Positions 34,993 through 43,751 are shown, numbered from the stretch's first letter. The stretch: DNA of 64,000 bases from Pelomonas margarita (GCF_043555875.1 NZ_JBIGHW010000002.1:310001-374000); one strand, 5' to 3'. The notes: generated by a model from the sequence alone, not told the origin. Program-made: numbers and translations.

Positions 34993-35626
34993 CAGCGTTT
35001 GACGCCGCGCAAAGGCGGTGCAACGCGGCCGCATCGGTCACGTCGATGCGCTCGCGGCCCAGCTGCACCCAGCCGTCGCGCTCGAAGCGGCGCAGCAGCC
35101 GGCTGACGATCTCGCGCACGGTGCCCAGCTCGTCGGCCAGCTGCTGGTGCGTGGCCAGCAGGCGCGGGCCGCGAGCGCACAGCAGCGCGGCCAGGCGCTG
35201 GTCCAGCCGCTGGAAGGCCACGGCCTCCACCAGCGCCATCAAGTCGGCCAGGCGCTCGGCCATCAGGCCCATCACGTAACGGCGCAGCACCGGGTCGCGC
35301 TCGCAGACGGCCTCGAAGTCCGCCGGGCTGATGAGGCGCAGCGCCGTCTCGGTGCGCGCTTCGCCGCTGGCCGTGGCCGCGCGGTGCGCGAACAAACAGG
35401 TGGCCGACACGACGCACACCTCACCGGGCTCCACGCGGTAGAGCTCCAGCTGCCGCCCATCCGGCGCCAGCAGCGACACGCGCACGCTGCCCTCGTCCAC
35501 CAGCGGGAAGCCCGGGCAGGGCTGGCCGGCATCGAAGAGCCGCGTGCCGGCGGGCACACGCAGGGGCTGGGCACGCGCGGCGAGGTCCGCCAGCGGGGCG
35601 AGCACGGCATCAGAGGGGATGGGCAT
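34988..35626 (-). CDS. Crp/Fnr-family transcriptional regulator
   Basis: 212 residues. Cyclic-nucleotide-binding-type beta barrel (about 20-120: VPAGTRLFDAGQPCPGFPLVDEGSVRVSL) then a winged helix (HQQLADELGTVREIVSRLLRRFERDGWV, about 155-185). It lacks the N-terminal Cys cluster of oxygen-sensing Fnr; two Cys occur at about 92 and 97 (EVCVVSATCLF). It probably responds to nitric oxide, redox or a nucleotide. Start MPIPSDAVLAPL chosen by family length. DUF2892 lies directly downstream with a matching site. Confidence 0.88.
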   Translation of the reverse strand: MPIPSDAVLAPLADLAARAQPLRVPAGTRLFDAGQPCPGFPLVDEGSVRVSLLAPDGRQLELYRVEPGEVCVVSATCLFAHRAATASGEARTETALRLISPADFEAVCERDPVLRRYVMGLMAERLADLMALVEAVAFQRLDQRLAALLCARGPRLLATHQQLADELGTVREIVSRLLRRFERDGWVQLGRERIDVTDAAALHRLCAASNAV

Positions 35627-35686
35627 GGCGCGATTGCAGCACACCGCCCGGCCAGCACAGGTGCTCGACATGCGTGACACCAATAA

Positions 35687-35702
35687 CTGTTTTTTTATAC
35701 AG
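35687..35702 (+). promoter_or_regulatory. LexA (SOS) box upstream of the SRAP-family gene
   Basis: CTGT-TTTTTTAT-ACAG with flanking TAA and TAA is a perfect CTGT-N8-ACAG SOS box, 42 bases before the ATG of the SRAP-family gene at 35745. It is also 60 bases upstream of the divergent Crp/Fnr gene. The AT-rich spacer is typical of strong LexA sites. Confidence 0.82.
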
Positions 35703-35744
35703 TAACATCACCCGCGCAGGCCCGGCAGGCAACCACGCCCCACC

Positions 35745-36563
35745 ATGCTCACGCACTACGAACCCGTCACCGATAACGCCCAGCTGCTCGCCCGCTTCGG
35801 CGTGACCTTGCCCGAAGGCGCCGATCCCGCCTCGGACGACGCCGCCGCAGCAGTGCGGCCACTCATCCTCCACGCAGGCCCGAAGCCGGCCGGCCGCCTG
35901 GGCGACGCACGCCTCGGGCGGCTCGGCCTGCTGCCGCGCTTTGCCACCGAGCCCGGCGACGCCCGGCACACCATGCACTGCCCGGTCGAGGCAATGAAGT
36001 CGCAACCCGACTTCAGGGAGAGCTGGTGGGCTGGGCGCCGCTGCATCGTGCCGGTGGTGCATGTCTCGGCCTGGCGCTACGCCGCCAGCCGGCCGCAGCG
36101 CTGGCAGGTGCAGCACGTCGATGACGAGCCCCTTGCCCTGGCGGGGTTGTGGAACGAATGGACGGGCCCGGCGGGCGAAACGGTGCTGTCCTTCAGCGTG
36201 CTGACACAGGCCGCCGACGGCCATGAGCTGTTCCGCCACCTGGCCCTGCCCGGCCAGGCGCCGCGCATGCCCGTCATGCTGCCGGCCACGGCGCTGCTGC
36301 TCTGGCTGGATGGCGGACTGAAGGACGCCGAACGACTGCTGCAGCGGCCACCCACCGAGCCGCTGAAGGCTGGGCCCGAGGCTGGCGCCGCGGCCACCCC
36401 GCGCGAGCCGGCCAGCTGGTCGGTGCTGCCCGACATGTTTGCGCACGAGTGGCATGCGATGGCCGTCGAAGCGCCGCCACTTCGCACTCCCCCCCGGAGC
36501 CGCCGCGCGTTGCGCCCCCCGTCACCCGAGCCCGTCGGCCCGACCACGGCCGACCTCTTCTGA
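35745..36563 (+). CDS. SRAP (SOS response-associated peptidase)-family protein lacking catalytic residues
   Basis: 272 residues; N-terminal ~215 residues follow the YedK/HMCES SRAP fold (THYEPVTDNAQLLARFGV, LARFGLLP-like block, FRESWWAGRRCIVP, LALAGLWNEW, RMPVMLP). SRAP proteins normally begin with Met-Cys; Cys2 crosslinks abasic sites. Here residue 2 is Leu. The Asn, Glu and His of the active site also appear replaced (His78, Ala109, Ala172 by eye alignment). The ATG at 35745 has no in-frame upstream alternative. A LexA box precedes it. It is likely a DNA-binding pseudoenzyme or a diverged paralogue. Confidence 0.82.
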   Translation: MLTHYEPVTDNAQLLARFGVTLPEGADPASDDAAAAVRPLILHAGPKPAGRLGDARLGRLGLLPRFATEPGDARHTMHCPVEAMKSQPDFRESWWAGRRCIVPVVHVSAWRYAASRPQRWQVQHVDDEPLALAGLWNEWTGPAGETVLSFSVLTQAADGHELFRHLALPGQAPRMPVMLPATALLLWLDGGLKDAERLLQRPPTEPLKAGPEAGAAATPREPASWSVLPDMFAHEWHAMAVEAPPLRTPPRSRRALRPPSPEPVGPTTADLF

Positions 36564-36575
36564 AGCGGAGCACCC

Positions 36576-36830
36576 ATGCAACTCGACCTGAGCAATGTGG
36601 ACAGCATCGTGGCCTGGTGGCGCGTCTGGCCTGAGCGCCATGACAGCTACCTGGACTACAAGCTCCAGGCCAGCCCCGAATTTGCGCACAGCATCCTGAG
36701 CGCGCGGCGCGTCATCGACGGTCGGCCCGAGCTGCGCGCACTCAAGCCGCCGGCGGAGCATGCCTGGCATCTCACGCCGCCCGCAGCACCGGATGACATC
36801 GCCTGGCCCGAGGCCTCGGCCACCGACTGA
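36576..36830 (+). CDS. Small hypothetical protein downstream of the SRAP gene
   Basis: 84 residues, soluble, starting MQLDLSNVDSIVAWWRVWPERHDSYLDYKL. Acidic and Trp-rich, no signal peptide. It follows the SRAP-family gene by 12 bases and precedes a strong terminator, so it should be the second gene of the LexA-controlled transcript. No family named with confidence; the Asn/Asp/Trp-rich N-terminus looks conserved-protein-like. Confidence 0.68.
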   Translation: MQLDLSNVDSIVAWWRVWPERHDSYLDYKLQASPEFAHSILSARRVIDGRPELRALKPPAEHAWHLTPPAAPDDIAWPEASATD

Positions 36831-36897
36831 GCCCTGCGCCTACGACGCACCGGCATTCGCGCAGTTGCCTGGCGTCTTCTGGACGACAGGACCTTGG

Positions 36898-36932
36898 GCC
36901 CGACGGTCAGCACGGCCGTCGGGCACTTTTTT
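36898..36932 (+). terminator. Rho-independent terminator after the SRAP operon
   Basis: GCCCGACGG (36898-36906) pairs perfectly with CCGTCGGGC (36916-36924) across a 9-base loop and is followed by AC and six T residues. It separates the SOS-linked pair from mnmG. Confidence 0.9.
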
Positions 36933-37061
36933 GGCTGCATGTATCAACGGCAGGAAGGCGCGGCCGGCGAGAAATCCGGTGGGTGACTTGTCCACAGGCG
37001 GTTCGTAAAATTCAGGGTTTGCCCAGGCGCCCTGCCCGGGCCTGCTCTTGCCAGGAACGAG

Positions 37062-39023
37062 ATGCTCTACCCCAAGGAATTCGACGTCATCGTCGTCGGC
37101 GGCGGCCATGCCGGCACCGAGGCCGCGCTGGCCGCTGCGCGCATGGGCGCGCAGACGCTGCTGCTGACCCACAACATCGAGACCCTGGGCGCGATGAGCT
37201 GCAACCCCAGCATCGGCGGCATCGGCAAAGGCCACCTCGTGAAGGAAGTGGACGCGCTGGGCGGTGCGATGGCGCTGGCCACCGATGAGGGCGGCATCCA
37301 GTTCCGCATCCTGAACGGCTCCAAGGGCCCAGCCGTGCGCGCCACCCGCGCCCAGGCCGACCGCATCCTCTACAAGGCCGCCATCCGCCGCCGGCTGGAG
37401 AACCAGCCCAACCTCATGCTCTTCCAGCAGGCAGTGGACGACCTGATGGTGGAGGGCGACCGCGTGGTGGGCGCTGTCACGCAGGCCGGCATCCAGTTCC
37501 GCGCCCGCGCCGTCGTGCTGACGGCCGGCACCTTCCTGGACGGCCGCGTGCATGTGGGCCTGCAGAACTACGCCGCCGGCCGCGCGGGCGACCCGCCGGC
37601 CGTATCGCTGTCGGCGCGGCTGAAGGAACTGAAGCTGCCACAGGGCCGCCTCAAGACCGGCACGCCGCCGCGCATCGATGGCCGCACCATCGACTTCAGC
37701 AAGTGCGAGGCGCAACCGGGCGACCTGACGCCCGTGCCGGTGTTCAGTTTCATGGGCAACACCGCCATGCACCCGCAGCAGGTGCCGTGCTGGATCACCC
37801 ACACCAACGCCCGCACGCACGAGATCATCCGCAGCGGCTTCGACCGCAGCCCGATGTTCACCGGCGTCATCGAGGGCGTGGGCCCGCGCTACTGCCCCAG
37901 CATCGAAGACAAGGTGAACCGCTTCGCCGACAAGGACTCGCACCAGATCTTCCTGGAGCCCGAGGGCCTGACGACGCACGAGTTCTACCCCAACGGCATC
38001 TCCACCTCCCTGCCCTTCGACATCCAGCTGGCCGCCGTGCGCAGCATCCCCGGGCTGGAGAACGCAGACATCCTGCGCCCGGGCTACGCCATCGAGTACG
38101 ACTACTTCGACCCGCGCGGGCTGAAGAGCAGCTTCGAGACCAAGGTCATCCAGGGCCTGTTCTTCGCCGGCCAGATCAACGGCACGACCGGCTACGAGGA
38201 AGCCGCCGCCCAGGGCCTGTTCGCTGGCCTGAACGCGGCGCTGCAGGTGCGTGGCGATGGGCCGTGGACGCCGGCGCGTGATCAGGCCTACTTGGGCGTG
38301 CTGGTGGACGACCTCATCACCAAGGGCGTGACCGAGCCCTACCGCATGTTCACCAGCCGCGCCGAGTTCCGGCTGCAGCTGCGCGAGGACAACGCCGATG
38401 CACGCCTGACCGAAGTGGGCCGCCAGCTTGGCCTGGTGGACGACGAGCGCTGGGCAGCCTTCAACCGCAAGCGCGACGCTGTTTCACGTGAAACAGAGAA
38501 GCTCAAGAGCACCTGGGTGCACCCTGGCGTGCTGCCGGCGGCGGACGCCGAGCGGCTGGTCGGCAAGGCGCTGGAGCGCGAGTACAACCTCGCCGACCTG
38601 CTGCGCCGCCCCGGCGTGGGCTTCGACACTGTGGCCGAGGTGGCCGCCATCGCCAAGCCCGAGGTCGTGGTTTCACGTGAAACACTCGCCGCCGAACTCG
38701 GCGCTGAGCTGGCCGACCTCGTGGCCGAGCAGGTGGAAATCAGCGTCAAGTACGCCGGCTACATCAACAAGCAGGTCGATGATGTCGCCCGCGCCGCCCA
38801 CTTCGAGCATCTGAAGTTGCCGGATGAGCTGGACTACAGCCTCGTCCATGCCCTCTCCTTCGAGGCGCGGCAGAAGCTCAACACCCACCGCCCGGAAACC
38901 CTGGGCCAGGCCTCGCGCATTTCGGGCATCACACCGGCCGCCATCTCGCTGCTGCTGGTGCACCTGAAGAAGGGCAAGTTCAAGGGCTTCACCGAAGCTG
39001 CCGACACGGTGGCCACTGCATGA
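37062..39023 (+). CDS. mnmG: tRNA uridine-5-carboxymethylaminomethyl modification enzyme MnmG (GidA)
   Basis: 653 residues, full length. FAD-binding GGGHAGTEAALAAARMG at the N-terminus, SCNPSIGGIGKGHLVKEVDALGG, and the C-terminal helical domain that binds MnmE (EISVKYAGYINKQ, HRPETLGQASRISGITPAAISLLLVHLK). With MnmE it modifies the wobble uridine of several tRNAs. It is first of the mnmG-rsmG-parA block. Two parS sites lie in its 3' third, at 38480 and 38669; they are encoded in the protein as part of AVSRETEK and VVSRETLA. Stop overlaps rsmG. Confidence 0.98.
   Translation: MLYPKEFDVIVVGGGHAGTEAALAAARMGAQTLLLTHNIETLGAMSCNPSIGGIGKGHLVKEVDALGGAMALATDEGGIQFRILNGSKGPAVRATRAQADRILYKAAIRRRLENQPNLMLFQQAVDDLMVEGDRVVGAVTQAGIQFRARAVVLTAGTFLDGRVHVGLQNYAAGRAGDPPAVSLSARLKELKLPQGRLKTGTPPRIDGRTIDFSKCEAQPGDLTPVPVFSFMGNTAMHPQQVPCWITHTNARTHEIIRSGFDRSPMFTGVIEGVGPRYCPSIEDKVNRFADKDSHQIFLEPEGLTTHEFYPNGISTSLPFDIQLAAVRSIPGLENADILRPGYAIEYDYFDPRGLKSSFETKVIQGLFFAGQINGTTGYEEAAAQGLFAGLNAALQVRGDGPWTPARDQAYLGVLVDDLITKGVTEPYRMFTSRAEFRLQLREDNADARLTEVGRQLGLVDDERWAAFNRKRDAVSRETEKLKSTWVHPGVLPAADAERLVGKALEREYNLADLLRRPGVGFDTVAEVAAIAKPEVVVSRETLAAELGAELADLVAEQVEISVKYAGYINKQVDDVARAAHFEHLKLPDELDYSLVHALSFEARQKLNTHRPETLGQASRISGITPAAISLLLVHLKKGKFKGFTEAADTVATA
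38480..38495. promoter_or_regulatory. parS site 1 (within mnmG)
   Basis: TGTTTCACGTGAAACA is an exact match to the 16-base parS consensus. It lies inside the mnmG coding region, 9.3 kb before parB. ParB clamps load here and spread to form the partition complex. Confidence 0.95.
38669..38684. promoter_or_regulatory. parS site 2 (within mnmG)
   Basis: GGTTTCACGTGAAACA matches the parS consensus at 15 of 16 positions (first base differs). It is 189 bases after site 1, so the two sites face the same side of DNA to within a fraction of a turn. Confidence 0.9.
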
Positions 39024-39646
39024 AAGACACCCTCCAAGCCGCCGCCACCCAACTGGGCCTGAACCTCAGCGACCACCAACTCGACCAGCTGCTGGCCTAC
39101 CTGGCCCTGCTGCAGAAGTGGAACAAGGTCTACAACCTGACCGCCGTGCGTGACCCGGCGCAGATGCTGAGCCACCACCTGATCGACAGCCTGTCGGCCT
39201 TGCCGCCACTGCTGCGTCACGGCGCGCCGGCCAGGCTGATGGATGTGGGCGCCGGCGGCGGGCTGCCGGGCGTGGTCATCGCCCTCTGCTGCCCCAGCAC
39301 CGACGTGACTTGCGTGGACGCCGTCGCCAAGAAGGCCACCTTTATCCAGCAGGTCGCTGCCGAGCTGAAGCTGCCCAACCTGCACGGCGTGCACAGCCGC
39401 GTCGAGCAACTGACGACCGAGCCGTTAGGCGTCATCACGTCCCGCGCTTTCGCGTCGCTGGTGGACTTCACCTCGCTGACCCGCCAGCACCTGGCCCCGG
39501 GCGCTGTCTGGATGGCCATGAAGGGTCAGCACCCGGCCGACGAGATCGCCGCCCTACCTGCTGACGTGGAGGTGTTTCACGTGGAACAACTGGCCGTCCC
39601 CGGTCTGGACGCGCAGCGCTGCATCGTCTGGATGCAGCCTCGCTGA
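39020..39646 (+). CDS. rsmG: 16S rRNA (guanine-N7)-methyltransferase RsmG (GidB)
   Basis: 208 residues. S-adenosylmethionine-binding motif LMDVGAGGGLPGVVIAL and the helical N-terminus LLQKWNKVYNLTAVRDP with DPAQMLSHHLIDSLS are diagnostic. It methylates G527 of 16S rRNA. The ATG overlaps the mnmG stop (ATGA). The third parS lies near its 3' end and is read as EVFHVEQL. Confidence 0.96.
   Translation: MKDTLQAAATQLGLNLSDHQLDQLLAYLALLQKWNKVYNLTAVRDPAQMLSHHLIDSLSALPPLLRHGAPARLMDVGAGGGLPGVVIALCCPSTDVTCVDAVAKKATFIQQVAAELKLPNLHGVHSRVEQLTTEPLGVITSRAFASLVDFTSLTRQHLAPGAVWMAMKGQHPADEIAALPADVEVFHVEQLAVPGLDAQRCIVWMQPR
39573..39588. promoter_or_regulatory. parS site 3 (within rsmG)
   Basis: TGTTTCACGTGGAACA differs from consensus at one base (A to G). 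Located 58 bases before the rsmG stop and about 140 bases before parA. With the two mnmG sites it makes a three-site cluster spanning 1.1 kb. Confidence 0.88.
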
Positions 39647-39724
39647 GGCCGCTTCACGGGTCGCGCCCGAGGGCCGGCCCCCTCTGACACCGGTACGATG
39701 CCGGCTGCTCCCGGAACCCCAGCC

Positions 39725-40498
39725 ATGGCCAAGATTTTCTGCATCGCCAACCAGAAGGGTGGCGTCGGCAAGACCACCACCACCGTCAACCTGGCCGCCG
39801 GCCTCGCAAAGATCGGCCAGCGCGTCCTCGTCATCGACCTGGACCCTCAAGGCAATGCCACCATGGGTTCCGGCATCGACAAGCGCAAGCTGGAGACCAC
39901 GGTCTACGACGTGCTGCTGGAGTCCGCCACCATCGCCGAGGCCAAGGCCCACGCCGAGAAAGCTGGCTACGACGTGCTGGGCGCCAACCGCGAACTGGCC
40001 GGTGCCGAGGTGGACCTGGTGGCGCTGGAGCGCCGCGAGGCCCGGCTCAAGGCCGCGATCGCCCAGGCTGCGGCCGACTACGACTTCATCCTCATCGACT
40101 GCCCGCCGTCGCTGTCCATGCTGACGCTGAATGGCCTGTGCAGCGCGCATGGCGTCATCGTGCCCATGCAGTGCGAGTACTTCGCGCTGGAGGGGCTGAC
40201 CGACCTGGTCAACACCATCAAGCAGATCCACGCCAACCTGAACCCCGATCTGGAGATCATTGGCCTGCTGCGCGTCATGTTCGACCCGCGTATCACGCTA
40301 CAGCAGCAGGTCAGCGACCAGCTCAAGACCCATTTCGGCAACAAGGTGTTCGACACCGTCATCCCGCGCAACGTGCGGCTGGCCGAGGCGCCAAGCTACG
40401 GTTTGCCCGGCGTGGTGTTCGACCCGTCCTCCAAGGGCGCCGTGGCGTTCGTGGACTTCGCCAAGGAGATGGTGAGGCGCATCGAGACGATGCGGTGA
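39725..40498 (+). CDS. parA: Chromosome-partitioning ATPase ParA (Soj)
   Basis: 257 residues. Deviant Walker A KGGVGKTTTTVNLA near the N-terminus, Walker A' with LVIDLDPQGNATMGSGID and Walker B FILIDCPPSLSMLTLNGL identify chromosomal ParA. It forms a nucleoid-bound gradient that moves ParB-parS complexes. The start MAKIFCIANQKGG is chosen over an earlier in-frame Met by family alignment. Its stop overlaps a GTG-started acetyltransferase gene; parB is not adjacent but lies 7.3 kb downstream. Confidence 0.97.
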   Translation: MAKIFCIANQKGGVGKTTTTVNLAAGLAKIGQRVLVIDLDPQGNATMGSGIDKRKLETTVYDVLLESATIAEAKAHAEKAGYDVLGANRELAGAEVDLVALERREARLKAAIAQAAADYDFILIDCPPSLSMLTLNGLCSAHGVIVPMQCEYFALEGLTDLVNTIKQIHANLNPDLEIIGLLRVMFDPRITLQQQVSDQLKTHFGNKVFDTVIPRNVRLAEAPSYGLPGVVFDPSSKGAVAFVDFAKEMVRRIETMR

Positions 40499-41250
40499 AC
40501 ACCGCCCTGCAGGCGCTCGCTCTGCGTGCCGAACTCGCCGGCCTCGACGCCTCCGCCCCGCCCCAGCAAACCGACATCGACGGCTGGCTGATCCGCCTGT
40601 CCCCTGGCAAGGCCAAGCGCTCGCGCTGCATCAACGCGCTGCGCCAGGGCACGCTGCCGCTGGACGACCTGCTGGCCCGCTGCCAGCGCGCCTTTGATGC
40701 CGCCGGCCTGCCGTTAGCCATGCGCGTGACGCCCTGGAGCCAGCCGCCCGACCTGGACAAACGCCTCGCCACCAAGGGCTGGGCCGCCTTCGATGCGGCC
40801 GACGTGATGGTGCTGGACACCTTGGCGCCACAGCCCGCGCCGGCCGCCCTCCAGGCGCTGGATGCCCCGGCCTACGCCGCACTCGTCGGCACGCTGCGCG
40901 GCTCGTCAGCCAGCGCCATCGCCGCCCACGCCGAGCGCATCGCCAACGCCCCGGTCGCCTACCAGGGCTTCGCGCTGAACGACGCGCAAGGCCAGCTGCT
41001 CGCCTGCGGCCAGATGGTGGTGGCGGGCGATCTCGTCGGCCTGTACGACATCGCCTCCGCCGTGCCACGGCAAGGCCACGGCGAGCGCCTGTGCCGCGCG
41101 CTGCTGGCCCTGGCCCGCCAGCAGGGTGCCACCCAGGCCTACCTGCAGGTGGGCAGCGACAACGCCGTCGCCCAGCGCCTCTACGGCCGGCTGGGCTTCG
41201 TCTTCGCCTACCGTTACCACTACCGCAGCCCGGAGACCGAGCTGGTCTGA
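40495..41250 (+). CDS. GNAT-family N-acetyltransferase coupled to parA
   Basis: 251 residues from GTG overlapping the parA stop (GTGA). The C-terminal half has the acetyl-CoA-binding pattern LYDIASAVPRQGHGERLCRALLALARQQG and DNAVAQRLYGRLGFVFAYRYHYR. The N-terminal half (DIDGWLIRLSPGKAKRSRCINAL) is the usual double-GNAT extension. Target unknown; the tight coupling to parA suggests balanced expression but not necessarily a partition role. Confidence 0.87.
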   Translation: MNTALQALALRAELAGLDASAPPQQTDIDGWLIRLSPGKAKRSRCINALRQGTLPLDDLLARCQRAFDAAGLPLAMRVTPWSQPPDLDKRLATKGWAAFDAADVMVLDTLAPQPAPAALQALDAPAYAALVGTLRGSSASAIAAHAERIANAPVAYQGFALNDAQGQLLACGQMVVAGDLVGLYDIASAVPRQGHGERLCRALLALARQQGATQAYLQVGSDNAVAQRLYGRLGFVFAYRYHYRSPETELV

Positions 41251-41328
41251 GCACCAGCCCTGCTGTCCCCTGTTTTCAGGGCGCCGTCCGACAGGCAGGC
41301 TCCGGCGGCTGGGCCAACATGCCCGACC

Positions 41329-42378
41329 ATGCGCCCGACCGCCCACGCCCTGACCGCCCTGACCGCCCTGCTCGCCCTGACGCTCCCGCTGGGCGCCCAG
41401 GCCGCTGACCCCGTGACCCTGGCCGATGTGCCGGGCAGTGCGGACCACCCCGTCATCAGCCGCTTCACCGGCAGCACGCTGGCCGGCTGGGGTCAGCAGG
41501 ACTGGGCCACCACCGAACTGCCCAACGCCACCGGGGCCGCGCGCGGTGATCGCCGCCAACTGGCCGACCCCGTGCGCGCCGAAGGCAAGCTGACCCAGCT
41601 GTTCTACCTGGGCCCTGTGGGCAAGACGGCGCTGGAGGTCTTCCGCAACCACCAACAGGCACTGGTGGCGGCCGGCTTCAAGCCACGCTTCAGCTGCGAG
41701 CTCAAGGCCTGCCACGACACCTTCTTCGCCCTCGGCAAGAACGCCCGCGGCCGCCAGATGAGCTGGGCCAAGGGCTCGCTGATGGGTGCCCGGGGCAGCT
41801 TCAAGGGCCGCGAGTTCCCGCTCGTCATGGCGCTCAGTCCCGACGAGGGCCGCATGCTGGCCGGCACGCTCACCCGCAACGGCAGCACGCTGGAGCTGCT
41901 GCTCTACACCTCGCTGGCCGACAACGCCTACACCGACCGCGCCGCCACCTATATCGAGATCGTCGAGCCCCGGTCCATGCAGACCGGCCAGGTCAGCGTG
42001 GACGCCAACGCCATCGCCGCCGGCCTGCAGGCCGACGGTCGCATCGCGTTGACGGGCCTGTTCTTCGACACCGGCAAGGCCGAGCTCAAGCCTGAGTCCC
42101 GCCCCCAGCTGGAGGCCATGGCCGAGCTGCTGAAGGCCCAACCCGGGCTCAAGGCCTGGATCGTTGGCCACACCGACAACGTGGGCAGCGTCGAGGCCAA
42201 CGAGAAGCTCAGCCTGGCCCGCGCCCAGGCCGTGGTGGCGGCGCTGACTGCCCCGCCCTACCAGGTGGACGGCAAGCGGCTGGCTGCGCGCGGTCTGGCT
42301 GCCCTGGCGCCCGTGGCCGGCAACGGCAGCGAGACCGGCCGCGCGAAGAACCGGCGGGTCGAGATGGTGGCGCAATGA
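41329..42378 (+). CDS. OmpA-family protein with DUF4892-like N-terminal domain
   Basis: 349 residues. Signal peptide (cleavage after AQA near residue 25), N-terminal ~200 residues of DUF4892 type (DHPVISRFTGSTLAGWGQQDW), then a C-terminal OmpA peptidoglycan-binding domain (ALTGLFFDTGKAELKPESRPQLEAMAELL, GHTDNVGSVEANEKLSLARAQAV, NRRVEMV; Asp and Arg that contact peptidoglycan are present). It would tie the outer membrane to the cell wall. It ends 29 bases from the convergent hydrolase gene. Confidence 0.88.
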   Translation: MRPTAHALTALTALLALTLPLGAQAADPVTLADVPGSADHPVISRFTGSTLAGWGQQDWATTELPNATGAARGDRRQLADPVRAEGKLTQLFYLGPVGKTALEVFRNHQQALVAAGFKPRFSCELKACHDTFFALGKNARGRQMSWAKGSLMGARGSFKGREFPLVMALSPDEGRMLAGTLTRNGSTLELLLYTSLADNAYTDRAATYIEIVEPRSMQTGQVSVDANAIAAGLQADGRIALTGLFFDTGKAELKPESRPQLEAMAELLKAQPGLKAWIVGHTDNVGSVEANEKLSLARAQAVVAALTAPPYQVDGKRLAARGLAALAPVAGNGSETGRAKNRRVEMVAQ

Positions 42379-42407
42379 GCGCCAGCCGCCCCGCCTGACG
42401 ACGCTGT

Positions 42408-43751
42408 TCAGCGCAGGCGCGCGTCCAGCCAGGTCAGCACGCGCAGGTCCTGGAAGTAATTGCAGTGGTGGGTCTCGGCACTGGCGCCCAGGTCCTGCCA
42501 GTGCGGCGCAGCCAACGGCGTGGCGCCAAGCTGGTTCATGGACGCACTGTCCACGACCAGGTCGTTGGGTTGCTGGAAGATCAGGTCGGCCCCGCGGTGC
42601 AGCGCCTGGTCCTTCAGCTGCGTCACGCGCTGCCACAGCCTCCACAGCGGCAGGTTGACCTCGGCCGGCACGAAGCTGCCGCCGATGGCGTGCACGTCCA
42701 CGCCGCCGGGCAGCGGGTAAAGCTGGGCCAGCTCCAGGTTGTTGGTCACGCGCCCCTGCGCCAGCAGCCCCGGCACCAGGCCCATGGCGGCGTCGGCCAG
42801 CGGCGTGCGGGCGCCCAGGGCCAGCACCTGGCCCAGCACGCAGGCCAGGCCAGCCACGCCCAGCGCAAGCGGCTGCAGGCCCGGCGGCACAGCCCGGCCG
42901 GCCTTCAGGGCAGCGTGGGCCACGGCATCGGCAAAGCTGGCCAGCGTGTCCAGCGCCTGGCGCAGCTTGTCCGGCGCCGCCAGCGAGGTGCCGGCCAGCG
43001 GTGAGCCGACGAACAGCGCCTGGCGCACCGGCAGCGTAGGCGCCAAGCGCAACAGCCAGGAGATGACCAGTCCGCCCCGGCTGTGCCCCACGAAGTCCAG
43101 TGCGGCCGTGCAGTCGGCCAGCGCGTCGCGCAGCGCCAGCGCGTTCAGCCACGGCGCGACGCTAAGCGTGGGGTGGTCAAAAGCCAGCACGGCGGCATAG
43201 GTGCCGCCCGCGCGGGCCAGCCGCGCCAGCAAGGCCTCGCCGTCGGCCGTGGCAGCCAGCTCCTTGGCATACATGGCGCTGGCGCTGAAGGTGCCATGCA
43301 CCAGCACCAGCACGCGGCCCCGCAGGCTTGCCAGCTCGCCCGCCAGCAGCGGCGCCCAGTGCACGCCGTTCCAGCGCCGCAGGCCGTCCACCGGGCGCTG
43401 GCCAGCCAGCGCGGGGTTCAGCCGCTCGTCCAGCCGGCGCAAGCCGTCGGTGATGGCATTCAACCCCAGCTCGGGGAAGGCAATGCGCTCGACCGTGTCG
43501 TTCGCATCCACGCCAATAGCTCGCCAGCTGCGCCGGGCGCCGCTGGCGCCACGCGGCCGCGCGGGGGGCTCGTACACCCATCGCAGCAGGCCGTCGTCAT
43601 CGCGCACCAGGCGCACCGCCGCCCGCCCGTCGCCGAGCTCGAAGCCGCGCCGGCGGCGCTGCTGAAGCGACGGCCTCAGCACCTCGCCTGGCGCCACCGG
43701 CGGCTCGGTGAAGCACTCTCGCGCCTGGGCCCACAGCGCATGCGAACTCAT
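42408..43751 (-). CDS. PGAP1/lipase-like alpha/beta hydrolase paired with the CHAT-like/transglutaminase-like protein
   Basis: 447 residues, no signal peptide, cytoplasmic. Oxyanion motif VLVLVHGTFSASAMY (about 146-160), nucleophile in DFVGHSRGGLVISWLL (Ser224), followed by VGSPLAGTSLAAPDKL. Candidate acid is Asp in NDLVVDSASM and candidate base His in ETHHCNYF near the C-terminus. It begins by ATGA overlap with the preceding CHAT-like gene, so the two are made together. Likely substrate is a lipid or ester. A possible phospholipase effector is inference from context. Confidence 0.8.
   Translation of the reverse strand: MSSHALWAQARECFTEPPVAPGEVLRPSLQQRRRRGFELGDGRAAVRLVRDDDGLLRWVYEPPARPRGASGARRSWRAIGVDANDTVERIAFPELGLNAITDGLRRLDERLNPALAGQRPVDGLRRWNGVHWAPLLAGELASLRGRVLVLVHGTFSASAMYAKELAATADGEALLARLARAGGTYAAVLAFDHPTLSVAPWLNALALRDALADCTAALDFVGHSRGGLVISWLLRLAPTLPVRQALFVGSPLAGTSLAAPDKLRQALDTLASFADAVAHAALKAGRAVPPGLQPLALGVAGLACVLGQVLALGARTPLADAAMGLVPGLLAQGRVTNNLELAQLYPLPGGVDVHAIGGSFVPAEVNLPLWRLWQRVTQLKDQALHRGADLIFQQPNDLVVDSASMNQLGATPLAAPHWQDLGASAETHHCNYFQDLRVLTWLDARLR

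Noticed and set aside
36988..36996. DnaA box TTGTCCACA just before mnmG
   Set aside because: A single one-mismatch site without neighbours; likely chance.
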